Shown: piece after piece, positions 26,725-35,273 of the stretch
How the letters are laid out: every line of letters begins with the position of its first letter
Position numbering within the stretch: position 1 is the first letter of the stretch
NCBI GenBank assembly: GCA_965231815.1
Contig: OZ246890.1
Span: 3,410,001 to 3,474,000, forward strand
Source: JAPPFW01 sp965231815
GTDB lineage: Bacteria > Actinomycetota > Acidimicrobiia > Spongiisociales > Spongiisociaceae
DNA: 64,000 bases
Direction of reading: 5' to 3'
Translations under genes and position numbers: made by a program
The notes under the pieces: generated by a model
Database searches by the model: none
Seen by the model: only the letters and a program-made list of their open reading frames with translations
Told to the model about the DNA's origin: nothing

Positions 26725-27941
26725 GCAGCTGCGGTATCGTCATAGTTCCGACGAATAAAACTCGCCATCAAGGGCACTGCAAACGAGTACTTTCCGAAGC
26801 GATGTTTATAGATAAGCCCGCGATCCATAAGCGTTAGAAGCATCTGGCCGGCATGGCTTGGTGAGAAACCCTTTTTTAGTAGGATCTTTGATTTCTCTAC
26901 AAGCTCTGAGATAGTGAACTGGCCATCCGCGTTGTCAAGGTTGGCAATCACCCAGAGAAGTTGTTGTTGTCGGTCGGTCGCTCGCGCCCACCGACCGGAA
27001 AAGAAGTCCGTGTCAAGCTTCCGCTGGATGGACTCGACGGGTACTCCTGCATCTTTATCGTTTGTTATCTGCTGGATGAAGATATCGAATACTTCCCGGC
27101 AAATGAACTGAATAAAGAATGGGTAACCGCCGGCCTGGTCTATAATCGTGTCGACCGACGACTCGGTAAAACGCACCGGGCATTCGGCAACATCTAGCGG
27201 CTTCGTAATGGCCTCCCTGCTATCAAGGTCGTTCAGGCGACCAAGAGTCACTACACGAAACATTCGCTCCGAAAAGGTTCTCGCGTCTACTAGCTTCGGA
27301 AGCAAGGTTGGCAAACCGGTCAGAACCAGCATGAACCGGATATCTCTCTTTTGTATTGATTGGAATACGTCAAGTAACAGGGACAGTGGGAATTCGTTGT
27401 GCGCTGCGTGATCCGACAGATTCTGTGCCTCGTCGTAGGCGAAGACCACCCGGCTACGTCCACGCTCGGCAAGCACCACCGAAACATATTCGAGAACTGC
27501 CTTCAGCTTGTCCGTGGGTAGTCCGGGCGTGTCCAAGTAGCGCCTTTCCAGCGTGGAATAGTCAAGAGGGACTCGAGCCTGCGATTCGTCGTTATCGGGA
27601 CGAAATCCGACCTGAGGGGTCTCCGGTACCGTGAATGACGACGTAACAACCGACAAGTCCGCCAACATGCGGCCAGCCAGATTCGACTCTTTCAGGCTTG
27701 CTGTTTCTGAGAGATCGGTCCCCACCCATAGCCATCCGGCCTTGATCGCCCGCGGCTTGAACGTGTCAAGCAAAACGGTCTTGCCGACACCGCGCAATCC
27801 CGTTAAGACCATGTTATCAAGGATCACGTCTTGGTCTAAGAGCTTCTTGAACTCTGCGAATGCATCCGCCCTTCCTGCTAAGTGTGGGGGCATGTGCCCG
27901 GCGCCCGGTCGATATGGATTCCTGAACTCAGGTTGTGTCAT
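26721..27941 (-). CDS. AAA family ATPase (AAA_16/ORC-like), accessory
   Basis: 406 residues from the ATG at 27941. The frame is open to a TTG at 28007, but that TTG falls in a likely -35 box. Walker A is GLRGVGKT (48-55) and Walker B VVFAYDEAQ (D170, E171), with a sensor-like MLVLTGLPTL, followed by a C-terminal winged-helix region (ISELVEKSKILLKKGFSPS). Base composition is lower in GC than the flanking operon. It lies between two copies of the deaminase/cupin junction and next to a broken antitoxin, so it is probably acquired DNA. Similar ATPases occur alone in many actinobacterial genomes; the role is unknown. Confidence 0.8.
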   Translation of the reverse strand: MTQPEFRNPYRPGAGHMPPHLAGRADAFAEFKKLLDQDVILDNMVLTGLRGVGKTVLLDTFKPRAIKAGWLWVGTDLSETASLKESNLAGRMLADLSVVTSSFTVPETPQVGFRPDNDESQARVPLDYSTLERRYLDTPGLPTDKLKAVLEYVSVVLAERGRSRVVFAYDEAQNLSDHAAHNEFPLSLLLDVFQSIQKRDIRFMLVLTGLPTLLPKLVDARTFSERMFRVVTLGRLNDLDSREAITKPLDVAECPVRFTESSVDTIIDQAGGYPFFIQFICREVFDIFIQQITNDKDAGVPVESIQRKLDTDFFSGRWARATDRQQQLLWVIANLDNADGQFTISELVEKSKILLKKGFSPSHAGQMLLTLMDRGLIYKHRFGKYSFAVPLMASFIRRNYDDTAAA

Positions 27942-27978
27942 GGATGCTGTCCCGGAAGAAAAGTTACTGTTGATACTA

Positions 27979-28007
27979 AAAGTACTCGACCAACTTATTT
28001 TAGTCAA
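27979..28007 (-). promoter_or_regulatory. Candidate promoter of the accessory ATPase
   Basis: Minus strand: TTGACT (28007-28002), 17-bp spacer, TACTTT (27984-27979), in an AT-rich patch unlike its surroundings. An inverted repeat ACTAAAA/TTTTAGT (27975-27981 and 27998-28004) overlaps the spacer and could bind a regulator. The TTG of this box is also an in-frame start candidate, which is why I prefer the ATG at 27941. Confidence 0.45.
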
Positions 28008-28021
28008 ATGGATTGTCCAGG

Positions 28022-28105
28022 CTAGAACGGCCCGATAGTGAGATCTCTTCCTTCTACCGGAAGGGGTGCCAGGTTGAGATACGCGATCACCTCGGCAGCG
28101 GTCAT
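28022..28105 (-). pseudogene. 5' remnant of the DUF985 cupin gene
   Basis: Starts with the same codons as the intact cupin at 26088 (MTAAEVIA.LNLAPLPVEG) and then diverges, reaching a TAG after nine unrelated codons. Its ATG overlaps the stop of the intact amidohydrolase (ATGA at 28102-28105), exactly as in the left copy. It marks the right junction of the inserted ATPase/antitoxin module. Confidence 0.85.
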
Positions 28106-28910
28106 CGCGCCAGCCGCTCAGCCCGCCGATACATCTCCGCCCGGTCGATCGAGGTCACCCGCCCGTTCTCCACTACTTGGCGTCCGCCCACCCATACCGT
28201 CCGGACCGCGGCCGGTGATCCTGACCAGACAATCCTGGAGATGGGATCATCTTCGGAGGGGATGACCGGATTCAAAGCAGGCTCGGAACCGGAAATCGCC
28301 ACCATGTCAGCCCTCGCGCCGGGACTAAGCCGACCGAGGTCAGGCCGGTCGACGCAGTCCGCCGCACCGGCGGTAGCCATGTGCAAGGCTTGGTGGGCGG
28401 GGAAGACACCGGCGTCTCCCGCCTTCACGCGTGCCAGTCTGATCGCCATCCGCATCTCCTCGAAAAGGTCCAGCCGATGGTGCGAAGCCGGTCCGTCCGT
28501 ACCAAGGCCCACCCGGACACCGGCCTCGACCATATCCAAAACTCTCGCCACCCCGGAACCGTGCTTGGCGTTAGAACATGGACAGTGAGCTACCGCCACC
28601 CCGTTCCTGGCTAGAACCTCGATGTCATCGTCCGGCATCCACACCCCATGGGCGGCCAGAGCCCGGCCCTCCAGCAGCCCCAGCGATTCGAGATAGGTCG
28701 GCGCGGACAGACCGGATCGGCCTCGCACCGCACCGTCCTCCCACTCCTGCTCCGCCACGTGGATATGCACCAGCATGCCGGTTTCGGAGGCGATGACACC
28801 TATCCGGCGCAGGCACTCTTCGGAGAGAGAGTAGGCCGCGTGAGGACCCAAACCCACCTCGATCAGGTCGTTCGACTCCCAACGCTCCCGAGTAGCCACC
28901 ATCTCCTCGA
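28050..28910 (-). repeat. Duplicated deaminase/cupin junction, right (parental) copy
   Basis: 28050-28266 and 28798-28910 match the left copy at 26033-26374. The intervening 531 bp are present only here. Direct repeats of this size bracketing foreign DNA are what a single-crossover integration or a tandem duplication would leave; no transposase or terminal inverted repeats are seen. Confidence 0.85.
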
Positions 28911-29394
28911 GCTGCGACTCCCAACCACCGAATCGTTCGAGTTGCGCGTCCTCGATAATCGGCGCGGTCACCAAGCATCGAAGGCCTGCATCGGCGGCGC
29001 CGGCCGCCACCGAGTCCCCGTGAAAGTACATCTCCACCGAGGTGGTGATGCCGTTGGCAAGCATCTCAACAGCCCCGGCCTGCATCCCGACCCGCACATC
29101 CTCCGGGGTCAGTCGCGCTTCCCTAGGCCACATGACCTCGTGAAGCCAGCGGTCCACGGGCAAACCCTCCCCTGCCCCTCTGAGCAGAACCATCGGCGTG
29201 TGGCAATGGATGTTGACCATCCCGGGCATCAGGATGCCGTCAATGCGATGAACCCTTGCATCGCCAGGGTCAGGCGCCTCGGATGCAGGACCCGACCAGA
29301 CCACCCGCCCATCTTCTACATCCACCACCCCGTCGGGTACCGGAGCCTGGTCCCCCGACATCGTCAGTAGTAAGTCGGCCTCGTAACGATCCAT
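28102..29394 (-). CDS. MTA/S-adenosylhomocysteine deaminase-like amidohydrolase
   Basis: 430 residues, TIM-barrel metallo-dependent hydrolase. Metal and catalytic motifs: NIHCHTPM (His63, His65), HIHVAEQ (His210, His212), AHGVW (His249) and GTDG (Asp300), followed by SHHRLDLFEEMR. This pattern fits enzymes that deaminate 5'-methylthioadenosine, S-adenosylhomocysteine, adenosine or 5'-deoxyadenosine to the inosine analogue. The ATG at 29394 has GGAG six bases upstream. Close to mtnA and to nucleoside phosphorylases, so the deaminated product could be phosphorolysed and isomerised. Other aromatic-amine hydrolase substrates are possible. Confidence 0.85.
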   Translation of the reverse strand: MDRYEADLLLTMSGDQAPVPDGVVDVEDGRVVWSGPASEAPDPGDARVHRIDGILMPGMVNIHCHTPMVLLRGAGEGLPVDRWLHEVMWPREARLTPEDVRVGMQAGAVEMLANGITTSVEMYFHGDSVAAGAADAGLRCLVTAPIIEDAQLERFGGWESQLEEMVATRERWESNDLIEVGLGPHAAYSLSEECLRRIGVIASETGMLVHIHVAEQEWEDGAVRGRSGLSAPTYLESLGLLEGRALAAHGVWMPDDDIEVLARNGVAVAHCPCSNAKHGSGVARVLDMVEAGVRVGLGTDGPASHHRLDLFEEMRMAIRLARVKAGDAGVFPAHQALHMATAGAADCVDRPDLGRLSPGARADMVAISGSEPALNPVIPSEDDPISRIVWSGSPAAVRTVWVGGRQVVENGRVTSIDRAEMYRRAERLAR

Positions 29395-29508
29395 CGGGGT
29401 CTCCAGCTAGGAATAGGTATCACTTCATCTGTCCCGCCTAAAGTGGAAGGTCACCCGCCGCCGCACCATCCCAGGCCAGACTCGGTTCTGATCGTAGACG
29501 ACAACAAG

Positions 29509-29906
29509 TCACCGAACCTCGGAAATAGATCTGCCATCAGCGCTCGCCTTATCAGCATCTGGACCGAGCGACTGATCATTCATCTGCTCGCGGATTATCC
29601 TGGAATACCCCTGCGTCCGGGCAGTTCTTTGCGGCGAGGCGCTGCGTTGGTTCGACCGGACGTACAGAGAGAGCCGTTCGGAACCTGCGAAGAGCCCGAT
29701 CCTGTCGCCTTGCGAGAGAGGGTCCGTCCACTGAGTAGACCCAACCTTCAGGATTCCGTTGGCTGTGTGCGGTTTGCGGATTTTCCTCGGCGCCGACAAT
29801 TCGAGGCGGCCGTTGCTCCAGATGTCGTGACTTCCTCTGGGGCGTCTCACCTGCTGGAAGCCGGCCTCCTTGATAAGCTTCCTAACCCGACGCTCGTACC
29901 TGCCAT
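29509..29906 (-). pseudogene. HicA-like toxin remnant
   Basis: One minus-strand frame encodes RYERRVRKLIKEAGFQQVRR, then PRGSHDIW and KIRKPHTANGILK. This resembles the small HicA-type mRNA interferase fold (EAGF, RGSH with the catalytic His, HTANxILK). The only nearby ATG (29906) is in a different frame, so a one-base deletion after the start would restore M-A-R-Y-E-R-R. The frame also runs about 70 codons past the expected end. It is probably a decayed gene. The overlapping 241-codon plus-strand frame shows no family resemblance. Confidence 0.45.
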
Positions 29907-29912
29907 GAACTC

Positions 29913-30098
29913 TCAGGCAGTCAACGGCACGCTTGTCCAGTCGCCGTATGTCAGCCTCAGCCCTTTATGCTTTGATATCCGTTCCGCTTCTTCAAGCTTG
30001 ACATACACCGTTATCGACGTGTCTTCGAGATCCTTAACGGTCAGATCGTGGTTTGAACGCAGCAGGCGGGATCCCACACGGATAAGTTCATCGCGCAT
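29913..30098 (-). CDS. Small hypothetical protein upstream of the HicA-like remnant
   Basis: 61 codons (MRDELIRVGSRLLRSNHDL.., with TSITVYVKLEEAERISKHKG), no family recognised and a weak ribosome binding site. It ends 7 bp before the ATG of the HicA-like remnant, the position where a partner antitoxin could lie, but it does not resemble HicB. The codon pattern looks plausible but proves little at this length. The rest of the 29395-30364 gap (30099-30364) holds nothing I can identify except a palindrome CTGTCGACAG at 30112-30121. Confidence 0.3.
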   Translation of the reverse strand: MRDELIRVGSRLLRSNHDLTVKDLEDTSITVYVKLEEAERISKHKGLRLTYGDWTSVPLTA

Positions 30099-30364
30099 AC
30101 TGAAGGTCGTCTGTCGACAGGTGGAGTCCTACTATGTCGCTATCAGTAGTTGTGAAGCCGCCATCTAGATGCGCAATCACCGTTACCGAGAATTGCCTAG
30201 CCTCCACGAGACTCCTCTAATCGCTGCGTCTACAGATTACCCGTGGTTGCAGGACAATAGCCTCCATACCTTGCCGACCCACGCGAACGGACTCTCCCCA
30301 CCGCCAAACGCCGTAACCACGACCCCCACCCCCTATGAGTCATCGCCCTTCCCCTAGCTAGGAT

Positions 30365-31423
30365 ATGGACATGCCGACGCTTGCAGGCCGCTCACTGGAC
30401 TGGATTGACGGGGCCGTTCTCATGGTCGATCAAACCCGTCTCCCGGACTCGTACGAAACCCTAAGAATCCAATCCGTACCCGAGATGGTGGGCGCTATTC
30501 GCCGCCTCTCCGTCCGGGGCGCTCCCGCGATCGGAGTGGCGGGGGCATTGGGAGTGGTACTGGCCATTCAAGCTCACGGAACATCAGGTGAGGCTCTCGA
30601 CTCAGCGATAGCTTCACTCCGCCAAGCCCGCCCCACTGCGGTCAACCTCGCCCGCATGGTGGATCGGGTTGCGGCAGTCGCCGGGCAGGGCCGGGGCCGG
30701 GCCTTGGAAGAAGCCCTGCGTATACGGGACGAGGAGATCGCCGCGTCCATATCCATGGGCGAGTACGGGGCTGACCTGGTCTTGGAGCTCATCAACGAAC
30801 CCTCCGCCCGAGCCATGACCATTTGCAACACGGGGGGTTTGGCCACTATCGAACGCGGGACTGCCCTCGCCGTGATCCAAACGCTGCATGAACGAGGAGC
30901 GCTTGCCGAAGCGCTTGCCCTGGAAACCAGGCCTCTCCTCCAGGGTGCCCGCCTGACCACGTGGGAACTGGGCCGGATGGGCGCCCCGCACAGGCTCCTC
31001 GTCGATTCCGCCGCCCCGTTCATGCTGGCCAGACGCCAGGCTGACGTGGTTCTCACCGGGGCCGACCGGGTCGCGGCCAACGGTGATACCGCTAACAAGA
31101 TCGGGACCTTCTCACTCGCTCTGGGGGCTCGCAACTCCGGGGTTCCCTTCATCGTCGTGGCACCCGAATCGACTCTGGACTTCGACACCCCTGACGGTGA
31201 TTCCATACCCATCGAGGACCGCAGTCGGGATGAAGTGGTCGCGGTGAGAACCGCAGCCACTGCGCCCGAGAACACCCGGGCAGCCAACCCGGCCTTTGAC
31301 ATAACACCGGCCTCGTTGATTACCGCGATTGTGACCGATCGCCGGGTGGTTCGCTTGGATAGGGGTGATAGCCTGGATTCCATTCCGCTAGGGAACCTGC
31401 GTAGGCCCCGCACAACGGGCTAA
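30365..31423 (+). CDS. mtnA: S-methyl-5-thioribose-1-phosphate isomerase family protein
   Basis: 352 residues of the aldose-1-phosphate isomerase (eIF2B-like) family. RGAPAIGVAGALG is the substrate loop, Cys154 lies in TICNTGGLAT and Asp234 in GADRVAANGDTANKIGT; these are the two catalytic residues. The classical reaction converts methylthioribose-1-phosphate to the ribulose form in methionine salvage. Relatives act on 5-deoxyribose-1-phosphate or ribose-phosphates. No mtnB, mtnC or mtnD follows. Instead a nucleoside-type ABC importer lies downstream and a class II aldolase upstream, pointing to a DHAP-shunt-like use (inference). Short AGGAT site before the ATG. Confidence 0.9.
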   Translation: MDMPTLAGRSLDWIDGAVLMVDQTRLPDSYETLRIQSVPEMVGAIRRLSVRGAPAIGVAGALGVVLAIQAHGTSGEALDSAIASLRQARPTAVNLARMVDRVAAVAGQGRGRALEEALRIRDEEIAASISMGEYGADLVLELINEPSARAMTICNTGGLATIERGTALAVIQTLHERGALAEALALETRPLLQGARLTTWELGRMGAPHRLLVDSAAPFMLARRQADVVLTGADRVAANGDTANKIGTFSLALGARNSGVPFIVVAPESTLDFDTPDGDSIPIEDRSRDEVVAVRTAATAPENTRAANPAFDITPASLITAIVTDRRVVRLDRGDSLDSIPLGNLRRPRTTG

Positions 31424-31503
31424 CGAAGTTAAAGCGAGCACCCGGTCTCCCCTCGGCCGGGAACAGCTTGTCGCTACGACCAGATGAAAGGGAGGACCGA
31501 ACA

Positions 31504-32598
31504 ATGAAGCAACCTTGGAGAATCCTCATCCTCACCCTCGCCCTCGCCTTGGTCGGCGCGGCTTGCGGTGATTCGGAGCCGGAGGAGGAACCCGCAACCA
31601 CTGCGGCTGCCCCCGTGACGACCGCCACTCCAGTCACGGAGGCGACCACCACTACTGCGGCTGCCGAACCCGTCAGCCTGATCTACGTCAGCCCCAACCC
31701 GTTGGGCGTGAACAACTTCCTGATCTTGGGCGAGGTCGGCACCCAGCGGGTGGCCGAGCGGCGCGGAGGATCCTCAAAAACCTTCGAGTCGGTGGACGAT
31801 TCCACCCGGCGTGCCAACATCGAAGCGGCCATTGACGAGGCGCCGGATGTCATTGTTCTGACCACGTTCACGCTCGTCGAGATGGCAGACGAGTACTCCA
31901 AGGCCAATCCCGACCAGAAGTTCATTATCATTGACGCCTGCCCCGACGAGCCGGCTCCCAACCTGCACTGCGGAGTCTTCCGGGAGCATGAGGGCGCCTT
32001 CCTACTCGGAGTGATGGCCGGGCATCTCTCCGAGGCCAAGCAGGTCGGGTCGGTTGCGGCGCTCGACATCCCGTTCTTCAAGCGGTGGTGGCAGAGCTTT
32101 GCCGAGGGAGCACAGTCGGTTGATCCCGATATCGCCAACTCGGTGGTGTTCATCGCCGGCGACAACCCCTTCTCCGACCCCGCCCGCGCTAAGGAACTGG
32201 CTCTGTCGCTGGCGGCGCAGGGTCCCGACCATATCTTCGCGGTAGGCGCCGGGTCCAATGGTGGTGTGTTCGAAGCCGCCGAAGAAGCCGGATTCCTCTC
32301 GTACGGTGTGGACGTCAACGAGTGCCCTAGCGCGCCCGGTTACATCGTCGACAACAACCTGAAGGTGGTCGATGCGGTGGTCGAGCAACTCCTCGACCAG
32401 GTACTCGACGGAACTGCCGGTCCCGTGGTGTCCTTCGGCCTAGCCGAAGGCGGCACCGGAGTGATGGCTCTGCAACCGGACCTGGCTGACAGTCAGTGCG
32501 TGATCGCCGACTACCCCGAGATCGTTGAGGAGGTCCGCGCCGTAGCGGATGGAATCATCGACGGCTCGATCGTGGTCACCGATCCCTTGTTCGGCTGA
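31504..32598 (+). CDS. BMP-family substrate-binding lipoprotein (nucleoside ABC importer)
   Basis: 364 residues from the ATG at 31504, preceded by GGGAGG. The N-terminal signal peptide is followed by the lipobox-like VGAAC (Cys21), then a Thr/Ala-rich linker and the periplasmic-binding fold of the BMP/PnrA family (VDDSTRRANIEAAIDEAPDVIVLTTF; HEGAFLLGVMAGHLSEAKQVG; GVDVNECPSAPGYIVDNNLK). Family members bind purine or pyrimidine nucleosides. It is the first gene of a four-gene plus-strand operon with an ATPase and two permeases, 80 bp after mtnA. Confidence 0.88.
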   Translation: MKQPWRILILTLALALVGAACGDSEPEEEPATTAAAPVTTATPVTEATTTTAAAEPVSLIYVSPNPLGVNNFLILGEVGTQRVAERRGGSSKTFESVDDSTRRANIEAAIDEAPDVIVLTTFTLVEMADEYSKANPDQKFIIIDACPDEPAPNLHCGVFREHEGAFLLGVMAGHLSEAKQVGSVAALDIPFFKRWWQSFAEGAQSVDPDIANSVVFIAGDNPFSDPARAKELALSLAAQGPDHIFAVGAGSNGGVFEAAEEAGFLSYGVDVNECPSAPGYIVDNNLKVVDAVVEQLLDQVLDGTAGPVVSFGLAEGGTGVMALQPDLADSQCVIADYPEIVEEVRAVADGIIDGSIVVTDPLFG

Positions 32599-32647
32599 TC
32601 GGGAATCGTCGGCTTTCTAGGAAAACCGTGACAACGGCTGATATGCC

Positions 32648-34171
32648 GTGACACCGGCCCTCGAGTTCCGGGGAGTAACGAAGCGGTTCCCGGGAGTGCT
32701 TGCCAACGACGCAGTCGACATGACGGTGCACGCCGGAGAGATACACGCGGTGGTCGGAGAGAACGGGGCGGGCAAGACGACCCTGATGTCGATCCTGTTC
32801 GGCCTGTTCCCGGCCGACGCCGGCCACATCCTGGTGGATGGTCAACCGGCGCGGTTCACATCCGCTCTGGACGCTATACGCGCCGGACTCGGGATGGTGC
32901 ATCAGGCCTTCCGGCTCTTCCCCACGCTGTCCGTAGCTGACAACGTGGTATTCCGGGAGGAGCCCACCCGTAGGTACCTGGTGGACCGGTCCGAAAGCAT
33001 CCGGCAGGTGAGAGATGTCGCGGACCGATATGGATTGGCGGTCGACCCGACCGCGTCGGTCGAGACTCTCCCGGTAGGAGTGTTGCAGAGGGTGGAGATC
33101 CTCAAGGCCCTCTACCGGGATGCACAGATCCTCATCCTGGACGAACCGACCGCGGTGCTGACCCCCCAGGAACGGGACAAGCTGTTCGAGGTGATCAGGC
33201 TACTTAGGGACTCCGGACGCACGATCCTGTTCATCACCCACAAGCTCGGCGAGGTGATGTCTCTGTCGGATCGGGTCACGGTTCTCCGGGACGGCAGGTC
33301 GGTAGCCCATCTCACCACCGCTGACACGAGCCCAGGAGAGATCGCTCGGTACATGACCGGGCGCGATGTCTATCTGGACCGGCGGGCGCCGGGACACAGC
33401 CCTGGGAGAACGGTGCTGGCCGTATCGGACCTCAGCGCGACCGGGGAACACGGGCGTCGGACCGTCCATAAGGCGTCGTTGGAGGTTCGTTCAGGCGAGA
33501 TCGTCGGGGTAGCAGGGGTTGCAGGCAACGGCCAGAGTGAGCTCATCGAGGTGATTGCCGGGTTACGGACACCGGACACAGGCTTGATCCGCCTCAACGG
33601 CGTTGACATCACCCACGCAGAGGTGGCGGCCCGCCGGTCCGCCGGCATGGCCTACGTACCGGAGGACCGCCACGGGGTGGGGACCAGCCACCGGGCCTCG
33701 GTATGGGCCAACATGCTGATGAGTCACCAGCGCGGACCGGCGTTCCAGCGCAGAGGATGGTTCAGCCTGCGGGCTATCCGAAACCATGCCCGCAGCCTCA
33801 TCGACGCCTACGACATCCGATCGGGTGCGATCGGCAGTCCCGTCTCCACTCTGTCGGGCGGTAACCTCCAGAAAGTCGTAGTAGCGCGCGAGATGTCGCA
33901 CGGAGCTCCTTTGCTCATCGCAGAGCAACCCACCAGAGGGCTCGACATCGCTGCGATCGAGTTCATACACAACCGCCTGATACGGTTCCGGGACAAGGGC
34001 GGAGCGGTGTTGATGGTGTCGGCCGAGTTGTCCGAGATACTTGCTCTCAGCACCCGGATCCTGGTCATGTTCGAAGGACGGATCGTCGTCGAGCTGGACC
34101 CTGCCGAGGTTACCGAGACCGGTATCGGCCTGTACATGACCGGAGCGCACCGGGAGCACTCGGATGGCTGA
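32648..34171 (+). CDS. Nucleoside/sugar ABC transporter ATP-binding protein (two ATPase domains)
   Basis: 507 residues with tandem nucleotide-binding domains, as in RbsA/MglA/NupO-type importers. The first has Walker A GENGAGKTT (about 37-45), a Q loop in MVHQAF and Walker B ILILDEPTAVLT. The second has a degenerate Walker A (GVAGNGQSEL), signature LSGGNLQK and LIAEQPTRGLD. Energises uptake of the ligand bound by the upstream lipoprotein. GTG start at 32648. Its 3' end overlaps the first permease by 8 bp. Confidence 0.92.
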   Translation: MTPALEFRGVTKRFPGVLANDAVDMTVHAGEIHAVVGENGAGKTTLMSILFGLFPADAGHILVDGQPARFTSALDAIRAGLGMVHQAFRLFPTLSVADNVVFREEPTRRYLVDRSESIRQVRDVADRYGLAVDPTASVETLPVGVLQRVEILKALYRDAQILILDEPTAVLTPQERDKLFEVIRLLRDSGRTILFITHKLGEVMSLSDRVTVLRDGRSVAHLTTADTSPGEIARYMTGRDVYLDRRAPGHSPGRTVLAVSDLSATGEHGRRTVHKASLEVRSGEIVGVAGVAGNGQSELIEVIAGLRTPDTGLIRLNGVDITHAEVAARRSAGMAYVPEDRHGVGTSHRASVWANMLMSHQRGPAFQRRGWFSLRAIRNHARSLIDAYDIRSGAIGSPVSTLSGGNLQKVVVAREMSHGAPLLIAEQPTRGLDIAAIEFIHNRLIRFRDKGGAVLMVSAELSEILALSTRILVMFEGRIVVELDPAEVTETGIGLYMTGAHREHSDG

Positions 34172-35273
34172 CAGCCAACCGATCCAGCGCCGAGGTGTCA
34201 GCCCCAGAGTCGAGGCGATACTGTCCCATCCGCTTCTCTTCTCGCTGGTCTTCGCATTCGTGCTGGGATGGGTGATCGTGAACCTGACCGGGAACGACCC
34301 CGGCTTCGCGTACCGGGAGATGTTCGACGGGGCGGTCACCGGATCCGGGCTACGCAATACCCTCGGAAGATCTGTTCCGATCATCGGGATGGCCCTGGCG
34401 GTGTCGGTTGCATTCCGGGCCGGGGTCATCAACCTGGGCGGGGAAGGCCAGATGGTCATGGGGGGCCTGGCCGGAAGCCTGGTGGCGATCTACACACCGG
34501 GACCGGGCGAGATCGTTATTCCAATGGCGATGGTCGCCGGGGGATTGACCGGGGCAATGTGGGCGATACTGCCCGCCTTCGGGCAAACCCGCCTCCGCCT
34601 ACCCATTCTTATCACAAGCCTGCTGCTCAACTACGTGGCCAGAGCCGTGACCGGATACCTGGTGCGCTTCCACTTCCTGGACGACTCGGTAACTCTGACC
34701 TCCACCCGCCAGGTTCCCGAGACTGCACGAATGCCCAAGGTGCCGGTGTTCGGAGGAGTGACCCTGTCGCTGGTGCTGGTCATCCTGGCAGTGGCGATCG
34801 CGTGGGTGGTCTATCGACGGACCGTACCCGGTTACGAGACGCAGATGGCCGGCTTCAACGGACGGTTCGCCCGCTACGGGGGAATCCAGGTGGAACGCCA
34901 AACCGTTGGAGTGATGGTGGTGGCCGGCGCCATCGGCGGGGTAATCGGAACCCACATGATCATCGGCGACGCCTACCGCTTCATCGATGGGGAGTTGGTG
35001 GTGAGCGGACTGGCCTGGACCGGGTTGCTGGTTGCGCTGCTGGCGGCCAACCATCCACCGATGATCCTGATGGCCGGGCTCCTGTTCTCGGGCCTCCAGA
35101 TCGGGGGTTTGGCCATGCAGCGCAACGCCGATGTGTCATGGCGCCTGGCCCAAGTGCTCCAGGCACTGGTGATCGTCGCGGTGGCTAGCCGCCTCGGCTT
35201 CGATTTGTTCAGGCGACGGCGAAGGAGCCCCACCAGCAGCGAGCTCGAATCGGCCGCCGTGGGAGAAGTGTGA
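34164..35273 (+). CDS. Nucleoside ABC transporter permease 1
   Basis: 369 residues, about eight to ten hydrophobic segments. It has the BPD_transp_2 family look: GVINLGGEGQMVMGGLAGSL near residue 90 and FNGRFARYGGIQVERQ as coupling region. Pairs with the next permease to form the channel. Overlaps the ATPase gene by 8 bp and the next gene by 1 bp (TGATG), so the operon is tightly coupled. The C-terminus is basic and cytoplasmic (RLGFDLFRRRRRSP). Confidence 0.9.
   Translation: MADSQPIQRRGVSPRVEAILSHPLLFSLVFAFVLGWVIVNLTGNDPGFAYREMFDGAVTGSGLRNTLGRSVPIIGMALAVSVAFRAGVINLGGEGQMVMGGLAGSLVAIYTPGPGEIVIPMAMVAGGLTGAMWAILPAFGQTRLRLPILITSLLLNYVARAVTGYLVRFHFLDDSVTLTSTRQVPETARMPKVPVFGGVTLSLVLVILAVAIAWVVYRRTVPGYETQMAGFNGRFARYGGIQVERQTVGVMVVAGAIGGVIGTHMIIGDAYRFIDGELVVSGLAWTGLLVALLAANHPPMILMAGLLFSGLQIGGLAMQRNADVSWRLAQVLQALVIVAVASRLGFDLFRRRRRSPTSSELESAAVGEV

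Noticed and set aside
29443..30168. 241-codon plus-strand reading frame
   Set aside because: No ribosome binding site or recognisable motifs. The opposite strand carries HicA-like similarity, and composition does not look coding.
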